Positions 8,288 to 16,036 of a DNA stretch of 33,004 bases are shown piece after piece. Origin of the DNA: Pseudomonadota bacterium (lineage in GTDB: Bacteria > Desulfobacterota > Syntrophorhabdia > Syntrophorhabdales > Syntrophorhabdaceae). The notes under the pieces were generated by a model. That model was not told where the DNA came from. It saw only the letters and a list, made by a program, of their open reading frames with translations, and ran no database searches. A program made the position numbers and the translations under genes. Numbering within the stretch: the stretch's first letter is position 1; each line of letters begins with the position of its first letter. The stretch covers positions 1 through 33,004 of the forward strand of contig JAPLKA010000091.1 in NCBI GenBank assembly GCA_026388315.1, in the 5' to 3' direction.

Positions 8288-8995
8288 CTACTTCACTGCC
8301 TTCTTCAGTGCTGCCCGAAGTTCCTCAGAGCCCTTATTGCTCACTTTCTTCTCTACAATGATTTCTACAGGGCTCGCTCCTTTACCGTAATACGCTTTAT
8401 TGAGGCTCTCCCTCACGCCCAGCACTGAACCTTCAAAATTCAGTCCCGCATATAGACCTTTAGATTTGGCAAAGGAAATAATGTCAGCAGTTACAGCACC
8501 TTTAGCTCCTGCGCCTACGGGTCCAACAGCTATTGACGTATCTCCGCCAAGCTTAACAGACGATGTAAAAAGGGAATCAACCGCCTTTTGACTCATAACC
8601 ATCATGATAACCTCTGCCGATTCACCGCCAATCTGAAGTCCGAAGCTTACCGAGCCAATGGTATAAAAGGCAGGTTCGTTCCAATTGCCAGTTTTCGCAT
8701 CTTTTACAACAAGAATACCGGTCCCGCCGGAACCACCGAGGATAAAACCTGCCTTGAGTACCTGCGGATAGATAAGAAGTCCTTTCGCATTTTTCAGATT
8801 ATTCCTGAACCATGAAAAATCTTTGTCTCTTGCCATGCTGGTAAACGTAACCTTTGACCTGTCAACGATATCCTGAGCATCGTCGATATCTGCTGACATA
8901 ATCGGAATTGCAGTAGTAAAAAATAGAGCTGCGGCGAGCAAGGTTGAAACTAAATATAGACTTACCGATGATCTTTTCTGGCTTTTAATTTTCAT
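8288..8995 (-). CDS. SYLF (Ysc84/DUF500) domain lipid-binding exported protein
   Basis: This 235-residue protein has a signal peptide (residues 1-35, hydrophobic run LVSTLLAAALFFTTAIPIMSA). The SYLF domain shows the family's order: FRNNLKNAKGLLIYPQVLKAGFILGGSGGTG, WNEPAFYTIGSVSFGLQIGG, EVIMMVMSQKAVDSL, KLGGDTSIAVGPVGAGA and SKGLYAGLNFEGSVL. SYLF domains bind phosphoinositides in eukaryotes; bacterial exported forms are of unknown role, probably at the envelope. The start is backed by GGAGG 8 bases upstream of the ATG. It lies upstream of the DUF3300/DUF2950 pair on the same strand but is separated from it by the repeat element. Confidence 0.87.
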   Translation of the reverse strand: MKIKSQKRSSVSLYLVSTLLAAALFFTTAIPIMSADIDDAQDIVDRSKVTFTSMARDKDFSWFRNNLKNAKGLLIYPQVLKAGFILGGSGGTGILVVKDAKTGNWNEPAFYTIGSVSFGLQIGGESAEVIMMVMSQKAVDSLFTSSVKLGGDTSIAVGPVGAGAKGAVTADIISFAKSKGLYAGLNFEGSVLGVRESLNKAYYGKGASPVEIIVEKKVSNKGSEELRAALKKAVK

Positions 8996-9089
8996 TGTAA
9001 ATCCTCCTTTGTATTATTAACATTACCACCAATTACAACAAATTACCAACAATTACAAAATTAGCCCTTGACCCCTCGAACCCTTACAG

Positions 9090-9113
9090 TTTCACCTTTC
9101 ACCTTTCACCTTT
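9090..9113. repeat. Heptamer tandem repeat TTTCACC
   Basis: Three perfect copies of TTTCACC plus three extra bases lie between tamB and the SYLF gene. The 70 bases before it are low-complexity AATTAC/ACCAA repeats. Confidence 0.8.
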
Positions 9114-9131
9114 ATCATCCGCCCTCCCCTT

Positions 9132-11858
9132 CTAATCAAATTCGAATTTATAATACAGGTCAACGCCGGTTTGTATACCGGTTTTGCTCTCCACCTCGAG
9201 ACGCTTTGAAAAGGAGTATCTGGCGGTAAAAAGATACTCATCAGTAAACAATGATCGGCCATACGCAACGTAAAGCCCCGGTGCGATGTATTTTCCTACT
9301 GTTGCGAGTGATTTTGTCATTGTTGAGCTTCCCGGGCTTGAGCCTGCGGTGCTTGTCCAGAAACTTCCCGTTGAGCCCACTAAGCCTGTTCCGGTCGTGC
9401 CTCCTGTGCCGGTCCCGCCAATAGTTTTCGTCTCCACTCCAAGGGTATCAATGCCAATCTTATGCATCAATTGATTCTGTGCAGAACCAACCTTATTGCC
9501 GACGAGAAAGGCACCGGCGCCCTGTAGCAGGAGTGATGTCTGGCTTGTCTCACCTTCAACCTTTAAGGGTCTGCCGAGGACAATATAGGAAAGAATATCC
9601 TGCTCCGGCATAAAGGGCTCTGAATACAATTTTACAAGAGGAGATTTCGGTGTTCCTGTTACTGTTATGCCTGCCTTTATCTCATCGAACCTGCCGGGAT
9701 TAACTTTTCTGAGCGCCATAATGTCAAGGGATGCAAGTTCAACCGGCCTGCCTCCGAAAACAATGCTGCCCCTGGTGACATCGAGTTTGGCCCCATAGGC
9801 GTTATAATGTCCCCTGACAATCCTGATCTGGCCATCACCAATAATCCTGTCAATGTTCTGTCCTGAAAGGAGCACCTTTCCGTCTAATTGTATCTCAATC
9901 CCCGGTCCTCTGATCTGCACCTGGTTACCCAGGCTGATCGATATTTGTGTGTCAAAATCGAATGGAAGCGGGTGTTTGACTTTTTGAGGTGCATCAACAA
10001 TGATTATGTCAGGGCTTGTGCGTTTCACCTCTCTGCCCTCACCATAACGTATCAATGCCTCAGGCACTTCTATTGATCCCCGTAATAATACCCGTTTAGT
10101 GTCACCCTCGAAATTAAGATCAGGATTAACCCATACCTGAATTTCCGGCACATAAATCGCCTGAAATCTTTTACCGTTAAGATTCCCTTTATAACGGACA
10201 ATTTTTGAGTCTTTCAGCCAGATCGTTGCAGATCCCTGAATGTTCCCCTGCCCCGAATAAGCCTGAAACGAAGCAATATTGATATGGTCCTGCGCTAATT
10301 CAGCCTCCATCCCCATATCTTTAATATGGATTCCTGCCGTAGGAAGAAAGGCGCCAGCCTTTTCAAGTCGCAACCATCCTTTATAATCCGGAGTTTGCCA
10401 GGTACCGGAACCAGCTACATGGAAGCTTACCTGTCCCTGAGTCTCTTCAATAAGCCCCGGAAAGATAGCACTTACCACACCTTTTTCCCGAATCCTGCCG
10501 CTGCTCTCAAACTTCATAGGGCCATTCGGCTCGATTTTAGCTGGAAGACGTGCCTGCACTGGAAATTGAAACATACCCTTTACGTGTCCATAACTTGGCA
10601 GTACAAAAACAAGATTACCCTTCAGCACAGACTCTTTCCATACGAAGTTCAGATCGACCTTTTCAGTGGAAACAGTAATTAACCCTTCTTTTCTTTTCCA
10701 CAAAAACTGGCCGTTCGAGATCTTCAATTCGCCTGTTGTCTCAAACCTTGATCCGGGCATGAGTTTGCCGGATAACGTTCCCGATAATTGCCCCTTTGTA
10801 TCTATTGACTCCGGCAACCATGGCTTAAAAATACTTATATCGATATTCTGCCATGTACCCGACAACTCTCCCGAGTCCGGCATTTCGGAACGTGCCGGTT
10901 GGTTTGATGTAAACCGTGTCCGGATACTGCCTCCACCGTCAAAACCTGCATCAAATAACGAAGTGAGACCCTTTTCGTCCCATTTCAATGAAGCATCGGC
11001 TTTAGCGATCCGGATTGCAAGAGGACCACTGGTAAAACTACCATTCATTGTGGCATTTCCTGTCATTTTCACCTTGCTGTTCTGAAGCCATTCACTCTCA
11101 AAAGAACCGGAAAAACTGCCTGAAATATTCAATTTGTTCAGCAAGGGATTAATCCGGGAAAGGTTCAGATTTTGCCACTTTGTCCTCACATATCCACGAA
11201 GCGGCTCAAAATTGAGAGAGACTTCAGCATCCAGTCTTTCCGAGGCGCTACCAGTTAAAGAGAAAGAGCCGACGCTGAAATGTCCGGCGCCTATTTTTAA
11301 TGGACAAGAACTTGCAAGACTGAATGGACCGTAATGTGCGTCTACCCCGGCAAGCTGAGTAATGGCGCCCTCCCAGGCATCATTCATATAGCCGCCTGCC
11401 AACGAAGCCTTAACCTTGTTGTCCTGCCAGATTGATATTATTTGAATGGTGTGCTGATGAACTTTGCCGTTTACGTTGATTCCCAATGAGCCGGTTTTCA
11501 CGTCTCCATAGCTGAGATTGTTCGCTTTTATCCTTGCAAAAATGCTGTTCTCGCGGTTGCCATCCAGCTCGGCTTCTATATCTGCAGAACCTATTCTTAC
11601 CTTTCCCGAGGAAATTGAATACCCATTGCCTTTCAATGTACCTGCAAGTTTCCCTTTTTGCCAGCGCGCCCATCCACGAGCCGAAAAGCGCCCCTTTGAA
11701 TCTGGTATAAGCCCTGCAAGATCACTTATCCGTGCCTCATAATTAAGGCGCTCCTCCAGAATACCGCTCGCAGAAAGATCAAAGCCGTCGCCGCGAAGAT
11801 GTAATGCATCAAGATGCAAAATGCCGTTGCGCCAGTTTGCATCGACTCGTCCGCCCAT
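9132..11858 (-). CDS. tamB: Translocation/assembly module TamB, C-terminal part (frameshifted gene)
   Basis: These 908 residues are the long repetitive beta-strand body and C-terminal DUF490/TamB domain of a TamB/AsmA-like protein. The diagnostic C-terminus is present: GDGQIRIVRGHYNAYGAKLDVTRGSIVFGG, then ASLDIMALRKV, ITVTGTPKSPLVKLYSEP, MPEQDILSYIVLGRP and a last beta-strand block ending in FEFD. TamB proteins span the periplasm as a hydrophobic groove, act with TamA and are linked to outer-membrane lipid and protein traffic. The ATG at 11858 is an internal Met, not a natural start; the gene continues in another frame to 13078. A Gly/Thr/Ser-rich insert near residues 790-820 (GTGTGGTTGTGLVGSTG) is unusual but in frame. 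Confidence 0.88.
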   Translation of the reverse strand: MGGRVDANWRNGILHLDALHLRGDGFDLSASGILEERLNYEARISDLAGLIPDSKGRFSARGWARWQKGKLAGTLKGNGYSISSGKVRIGSADIEAELDGNRENSIFARIKANNLSYGDVKTGSLGINVNGKVHQHTIQIISIWQDNKVKASLAGGYMNDAWEGAITQLAGVDAHYGPFSLASSCPLKIGAGHFSVGSFSLTGSASERLDAEVSLNFEPLRGYVRTKWQNLNLSRINPLLNKLNISGSFSGSFESEWLQNSKVKMTGNATMNGSFTSGPLAIRIAKADASLKWDEKGLTSLFDAGFDGGGSIRTRFTSNQPARSEMPDSGELSGTWQNIDISIFKPWLPESIDTKGQLSGTLSGKLMPGSRFETTGELKISNGQFLWKRKEGLITVSTEKVDLNFVWKESVLKGNLVFVLPSYGHVKGMFQFPVQARLPAKIEPNGPMKFESSGRIREKGVVSAIFPGLIEETQGQVSFHVAGSGTWQTPDYKGWLRLEKAGAFLPTAGIHIKDMGMEAELAQDHINIASFQAYSGQGNIQGSATIWLKDSKIVRYKGNLNGKRFQAIYVPEIQVWVNPDLNFEGDTKRVLLRGSIEVPEALIRYGEGREVKRTSPDIIIVDAPQKVKHPLPFDFDTQISISLGNQVQIRGPGIEIQLDGKVLLSGQNIDRIIGDGQIRIVRGHYNAYGAKLDVTRGSIVFGGRPVELASLDIMALRKVNPGRFDEIKAGITVTGTPKSPLVKLYSEPFMPEQDILSYIVLGRPLKVEGETSQTSLLLQGAGAFLVGNKVGSAQNQLMHKIGIDTLGVETKTIGGTGTGGTTGTGLVGSTGSFWTSTAGSSPGSSTMTKSLATVGKYIAPGLYVAYGRSLFTDEYLFTARYSFSKRLEVESKTGIQTGVDLYYKFEFD

Positions 11859-13078
11859 CGAAAAGCTCCGCTGGAATCTGCGTTAACCTTCCCCTTCCAT
11901 TCAGGAATTATTTTAGAAGGGTTGAGGTCCCTGCCCTTCAAGCCTCCTGTGAGATAAAAACCACGAATCCAGGACATCTGCAGGAATCCCTCAAGGGTTC
12001 CATCAAGGAAACCTCCGCTAATTTCTTTTAATTGTATTTGGCTTGAATCACCTTCAAAAGCGCTATTAAGACTAATATTCTTCCATGTATTATCTTCATT
12101 TCTGATATTAATTCCCCCTTTGTAATGTCTGGGGTTGCCCTTTACGTGCATGTTACCGGAAAAGGATGTTTTTATGTTCAATTCTTTTGAAAGGTTAATA
12201 TGGGAAAGTTTAAGCTGCAAATCAAAAATCGATTCGTTAGAAGCAAAATCCAGCATACCATCAATGTGTGCCTCTCCCTGCCGCCCCTTTTCAGTAAGGA
12301 GCATTTCCTTAAATTTAATGGTGTTATTTGTTATGGCAATATTGCCCTTCAAATAAAGAAGGTCTTTGCTGCCTGACATCGCTGTAACGGTAATGGGTCC
12401 TGAAACATGTTCATGGTTCTGCGCCGGCTTTAACTTTATGCTAACAAGAAGGCTTTCAACAGTTCCAACAGGCTCCTGCGCTATTAATTTTACGTTAGCT
12501 GATAATGCAGGGCGGACAAATCCTGCACCTGCACTCCCCTCCAGCTTTCCGAAGGGCAACTCTATTGCTGCGTCTTTCACGGTAAGGGTGCCAAAACGCC
12601 AGAGTATCTCTCCCTGGAAATTCCCTGTTCTTGACTTTTCTTTGTCCTTTGAATAGAAGACCATCCTGTCAAAAGAGAGATTTTTTATACGCCCGCTTAC
12701 CAATGAAAGCCATCCCGGAACCTTTGGCCACACGATGTCCACCAACGCATCGGGATTAAGGTCAACTATCGAAACATCCTGGAATACCGCTTTTTTAAAT
12801 ACTACAGTCCCTGCAGTAAGGTAGGCCGGCTGTAACGAAACCTCCATGGTTTTTACCCTGATTTCCCATCCCGGGAAATTGACCTTTATTCCCTCGATTC
12901 TGAGATTATCTGTCAGGGTGCCCGTTACCCTTCCAATGTCAATTTTCGCAGAAATAAACCGTGTTATCACTGTGAGCACAAAATGGTTGCCTTTGCTTGT
13001 GCCGACCATCCATCCTATTATTGAAGTAACACAAAGAATAATGGCGGCGATTACAGAAAGGATGATCCAGCGCTTCAC
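11726..13078 (-). CDS. tamB: Translocation/assembly module TamB, N-terminal part (frameshifted gene)
   Basis: This is the N-terminal part of the same TamB protein. A single membrane anchor (WIILSVIAAIILCVTSIIGW) is followed by beta-strand-rich AsmA-like sequence (FISAKIDIGRVTGTLTDNLRIEGIKV and similar). Homology runs to about SSGAF and then turns into an unrelated tail, while the next frame continues at GGRVDANW. I take the GTG at 13078 as start: it is followed directly by a Lys/Arg and the anchor, and a run of seven G stands 9 bases upstream. The open frame extends to 13153, but that extension is encoded by a dispersed repeat. Joined, the two parts make about 1315 residues, normal for TamB. 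It follows tamA, its usual partner. Confidence 0.85.
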   Translation of the reverse strand: MKRWIILSVIAAIILCVTSIIGWMVGTSKGNHFVLTVITRFISAKIDIGRVTGTLTDNLRIEGIKVNFPGWEIRVKTMEVSLQPAYLTAGTVVFKKAVFQDVSIVDLNPDALVDIVWPKVPGWLSLVSGRIKNLSFDRMVFYSKDKEKSRTGNFQGEILWRFGTLTVKDAAIELPFGKLEGSAGAGFVRPALSANVKLIAQEPVGTVESLLVSIKLKPAQNHEHVSGPITVTAMSGSKDLLYLKGNIAITNNTIKFKEMLLTEKGRQGEAHIDGMLDFASNESIFDLQLKLSHINLSKELNIKTSFSGNMHVKGNPRHYKGGINIRNEDNTWKNISLNSAFEGDSSQIQLKEISGGFLDGTLEGFLQMSWIRGFYLTGGLKGRDLNPSKIIPEWKGKVNADSSGAFRWADESMQTGATAFCILMHYIFAATALIFLRAVFWRSALIMRHG

Positions 13079-13084
13079 CTGTAA

Positions 13085-13172
13085 ATACCCCCCCAGAAAA
13101 TTCCAAATCCCAAGCACCAAATCCCAAACAAATTCAAATTTCCAAAAGTACACCTGCCTGCCGGCAGGCAGG
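13085..13172. repeat. Dispersed intergenic repeat ending in a 20-bp perfect palindrome
   Basis: The low-complexity phrase built from AATTCCAAATCCCAAG-like units (about 13098-13147) is followed by the perfect palindrome CCTGCCTGCCGGCAGGCAGG at 13153-13172. It sits in the 136-base gap between tamA and tamB. Similar phrases are common between genes in some environmental bacterial genomes. Confidence 0.7.
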
Positions 13173-13214
13173 AATGTTCAAAACAGAACCTGTCATTGGG
13201 ATTTATTCTCATCA

Positions 13215-15002
13215 TTATATCCTGATCCCTATAGTAAAATGTATCCGGAAATCCGGATTGCTCACACCAATCTGACGTGCAAGATCAAGATTCATGGAGC
13301 CTATCGGTGTGTAGTAGCGAATTCCTACTCCTGCGCCCTGCGCAAGGTCCATATTGTTGAAATTGTTAAAGGCATTTCCTGTATCGTAAAAGGCTGCCAC
13401 ACCCCAGTTGGAACCAATAGCCCTCTCCAGTTCAAAATTTCCTACGAGCATATGCTTCCCACCGATCACATCCCCGTAAGCATCAGTGGGCCCCAGGGAT
13501 TTGTATGCATATCCCCTGACGCTGCGGTCACCACCTGCAAAAAACCGGAGAGAAATAGGGAGATCTTCTGTTGATTCGCAGATAAATGTTGTTCCCAGAC
13601 GCCCCCTCACAAGAAAGGAAAAACGGCCGGGCAAACTTACAATCATCTCTCCGCTTGTCAGATACTGGGCAAAGCTTGTGGATGAACCCAGCACTTCGTT
13701 GGTCCCTCGTAATTCCAGGTCATAGTAGTATCCTTTTGTCGGACGCATGAGGTTGTCGTATTGCCGGCTTGAATAGCGGACTCCCGGCAAGACGATAAAG
13801 GCGTTCGTTGTTTGGTCGCCTGCCCAGGAATTTTCTTTTTGCATCCTCAAGTATAACGATCCTAATCGTTCATGACCCAAAGTCCGCACATGCTCCCCTT
13901 CCAGCGATATGACGTTAGTTGTCTGGTCGGAAAGGTTTTCACGTTGAAGCCCGAATGTGAATAAGGTAAAGCTTTTAAAATCTTTTTTGTCAGGAAGAAT
14001 ATACCGGGCTGCAAAACCCTGGAGTTTTTCGCTCAGCCTTATCTCTGTTTCAAATTTATGCCCTGAAGCGAGAAAATTAAAATCGTTATAAATTAATGTA
14101 CCCCTTACCCCCGTATCCGTCCCATATCCGAGGCCAAATTTAAACCGTTTTGGTGGGGATGAAAAAAGTTTAATTTCAATAGGCACACGACTATCCTTAG
14201 CCTCTTCTTTTAATGGGTTTATCGTTACTTCCTTAAAACGGTCAGCACTGATAAGATTAAATTGTGTATTGGCAATTTTTTCATAGGAAAAAACGTCACC
14301 TGATTTGAAATCAAGGAAACGTTCAAGAAAAGCTACCGGGTAGAGAGGCATACCCACAAAGTTAACATCTCCAAAGCGGTATTGTGGACCTGTTTGAAAA
14401 ACGAGATTAATTTCTGACGATAATGTGTCCAGGGCAATCTTAATGGTATGTATAGAAAAATCGGCATCAAGATAACCAAGGGCAATTGCTTTGCTCTTTG
14501 TCAATCCTTTTATCTCTTCGTACTTATCTTGCCGGAGGATATCTCCTTTATGCAGGGGGAACCGGTCAACAAATTCAGTAAGCGCCGGCTCGCGCGAACC
14601 GGCGCCCTCGATATATATTGACACTTTATCAATATATACAGGGTCGCCTTTCGTTACATTGACATGCAACTCATACGGACCTTTTTCAGGCGTTTCCATT
14701 GCAACAGAGATATCCGGTTTGTAATACCCGAAAACTTCGAGGGCATCTCTTACCTTTTCGGGTATCTGACGCTCAAAGCGTGTCAACCATGTCATATCTA
14801 CTTTTCCATCTTTTATTAAACCTTCAGGGAGTTTCAGTGCAGTTTTGACGTTTTGAAGTTCTTCGCCTGATAGCCCGTCAATTGTAACTGTTACTAATGC
14901 CGGTTCATCGGCAGCATATGATAATGTTGCAAAGATACATATACAGAGAACAATAATGTTCCGCTTCAGCAATATAGAAATGCCTCCATCCCGGATTAAC
15001 AT
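13215..15002 (-). CDS. tamA: Outer-membrane assembly protein TamA (Omp85/BamA family)
   Basis: This 595-residue protein has a signal peptide (cleavage near SYAAD) and about three POTRA-like repeats (to about residue 270, e.g. GDPVYIDKVSIYIEG and QYRFGDVNFVGMPLYP). A 16-strand-type barrel follows, beginning near KRFKFGLGYGTDTGVRG. The family-defining lid motif is present as FAGGDRSVRGYAYKSLGP, and the last strand is FRIHFTIGIRI. It would sit in the outer membrane and work with TamB, encoded just downstream on the same strand. The ATG at 15002 has no Shine-Dalgarno site. An in-frame TTG at 14972 has GGAGG 10 bases upstream and starts right before the signal peptide, so the true start may be there. 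Confidence 0.88.
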   Translation of the reverse strand: MLIRDGGISILLKRNIIVLCICIFATLSYAADEPALVTVTIDGLSGEELQNVKTALKLPEGLIKDGKVDMTWLTRFERQIPEKVRDALEVFGYYKPDISVAMETPEKGPYELHVNVTKGDPVYIDKVSIYIEGAGSREPALTEFVDRFPLHKGDILRQDKYEEIKGLTKSKAIALGYLDADFSIHTIKIALDTLSSEINLVFQTGPQYRFGDVNFVGMPLYPVAFLERFLDFKSGDVFSYEKIANTQFNLISADRFKEVTINPLKEEAKDSRVPIEIKLFSSPPKRFKFGLGYGTDTGVRGTLIYNDFNFLASGHKFETEIRLSEKLQGFAARYILPDKKDFKSFTLFTFGLQRENLSDQTTNVISLEGEHVRTLGHERLGSLYLRMQKENSWAGDQTTNAFIVLPGVRYSSRQYDNLMRPTKGYYYDLELRGTNEVLGSSTSFAQYLTSGEMIVSLPGRFSFLVRGRLGTTFICESTEDLPISLRFFAGGDRSVRGYAYKSLGPTDAYGDVIGGKHMLVGNFELERAIGSNWGVAAFYDTGNAFNNFNNMDLAQGAGVGIRYYTPIGSMNLDLARQIGVSNPDFRIHFTIGIRI

Positions 15003-15301
15003 AATTATTACGAATTACGAATATGGTTGAAAGTCCGTCATATTATGAGAGCCCTTGATTCCATGATGAAAATTTTATCATACCAATGCATGAATTACCA
15101 ATAATATAGCGGATGGCAGGGCAGACAGCAGGAACTGAACACCAAAAACAAAAAAATCATTATGATAATTTACACTTTTAGATATATTATACCTATCCAG
15201 ATAAGGACTGCTGCGAATACTATTAAGTAAGTAAATAGAAACTATACAATCAGGGAAAAATTGAAAATGTTCGAGACACGAAACTTATTGAAATCATTAA
15301 G
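15003..15301. other. AT-rich intergenic region, no gene seen
   Basis: Between the tamA start and the tRNA there is no ORF with a credible start. The sequence is AT-rich and no clean promoter or terminator was found, although the tamA promoter should be here. Confidence 0.5.
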
Positions 15302-15376
15302 TGCGCCTGTCGTGACTCGAACACGAAACCTACAGATTAGAAGTCTGTTGCTCTATCCTGATTGAGCTACAGGCGC
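15302..15376 (-). tRNA. tRNA-Arg (anticodon TCT)
   Basis: Read on the - strand the sequence folds as a cloverleaf. The acceptor stem is GCGCCTG with CAGGCGC plus discriminator A, and the D stem is GCTC/GAGC. The anticodon stem ACAGA/TCTGT holds the loop CTTCTAA (anticodon TCT), and the T arm has TTCGAGT between TCGTG and CACGA. The CCA end is not encoded. Confidence 0.95.
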
Positions 15377-15388
15377 ATGAGATTTGTA

Positions 15389-15417
15389 ATTATAGTTATT
15401 TTCCTTTACCATTTCAA
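15389..15417 (-). promoter_or_regulatory. Sigma-70-type promoter of tRNA-Arg
   Basis: On the - strand TTGAAA (15417-15412) and TATAAT (15394-15389) are separated by exactly 17 bases and lie just upstream of the tRNA. Confidence 0.75.
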
Positions 15418-15597
15418 GATAATCATTGCATCAGAGAAAAAAAGAGTTTGGAAGGCGGAAGGATAAAATAGCTGAAAATATGGTGGCTTCTTTCATTATA
15501 CTATTGCAAAAAAAGTAAATGAAGGTTATCTTTTTAAAGTCTACGATATGAATGATTCCGTCAGGAATGAGTTTTCCATAAAATAATGAGGTGAAGA

Positions 15598-15690
15598 ATG
15601 GGTAGTGTTTTAAAATGGAGAAAAAAGAAAATCAGAAAACACAAATATAGAAAATTAAGAAAAAGAACGAGACACCAGCGGAGAAAGTAA
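15598..15690 (+). CDS. Small ribosomal protein bS22-like (AURKAIP1/COX24 domain)
   Basis: This 30-residue, strongly basic peptide starts MGSVLKWRKKKIRKHKYRKL and ends RKRTRHQRRK. The MGSV...KK.RKHK.RKL.RRTR.QRRK pattern matches the AURKAIP1/COX24 (mS38) family, whose mycobacterial member is ribosomal protein bS22 on the small subunit near the decoding centre. The length is normal for the family (about 30-33). GAGGTG stands 4 bases before the ATG, confirming the start. It is easily missed because of its size. It is a free-standing gene between the divergent tRNA-Arg and the phosphofructokinase. The functional link to the ribosome is by family, not shown here. Confidence 0.88.
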   Translation: MGSVLKWRKKKIRKHKYRKLRKRTRHQRRK

Positions 15691-15724
15691 AGATCGCATA
15701 ATCTTCATATTTTCTTCGTCCATA

Positions 15725-15778
15725 TTGCCCATCTTTGGGGTTTCCATGATGCCGTAAAGATGGGCAACCCTTTTGCCC
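15725..15778. promoter_or_regulatory. Two mutually exclusive stem-loops downstream of bS22
   Basis: TTGCCCATCTTT (15725-15736) pairs perfectly with AAAGATGGGCAA (15756-15767), a 12-bp stem with a 19-base loop. The last six bases of the right arm, GGGCAA (15762-15767), can instead pair with TTGCCC (15773-15778). No T-run follows, so it is not a classic terminator. It could end the bS22 transcript or act as a leader structure for the gene at 16037. Confidence 0.5.
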
Positions 15779-16036
15779 CCTTACCTATGTGCCGGTGTCT
15801 GTCCACATTGCTGTCAAGCATTTTGTTTATTGAGCTTGCTGTCATTTTGATACCGGTTTCCACTCCTTTCTCTCCCATGACCGAGGGTTTTTAACGAATA
15901 TCCGTATCACACCGTAGTGTAATCTTTTCGATTCCCTTAATGTCCATTCAAAGCCTTTTGAAATTGAAATATGGGAACCTGTCTTCCTGTTGCATAAAAG
16001 ATATTGCATAAAATGCTTGCAAATAATACAGGAAAA

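Noticed and set aside
8041-8290. CRISPR array
   Set aside because: Only two long units with internal palindromes and no regular spacer; it is a tandem dispersed repeat.
12846-13574. 242-codon + strand ORF opposite tamA/tamB
   Set aside because: It is antisense to two clear genes, and part of it (CLPAGRN wording) is translated from the dispersed repeat.
15705-15878. 57-codon - strand ORF between bS22 and the phosphofructokinase
   Set aside because: No Shine-Dalgarno site, no family resemblance, and it runs through the 12-bp inverted repeat, which explains part of its sequence.
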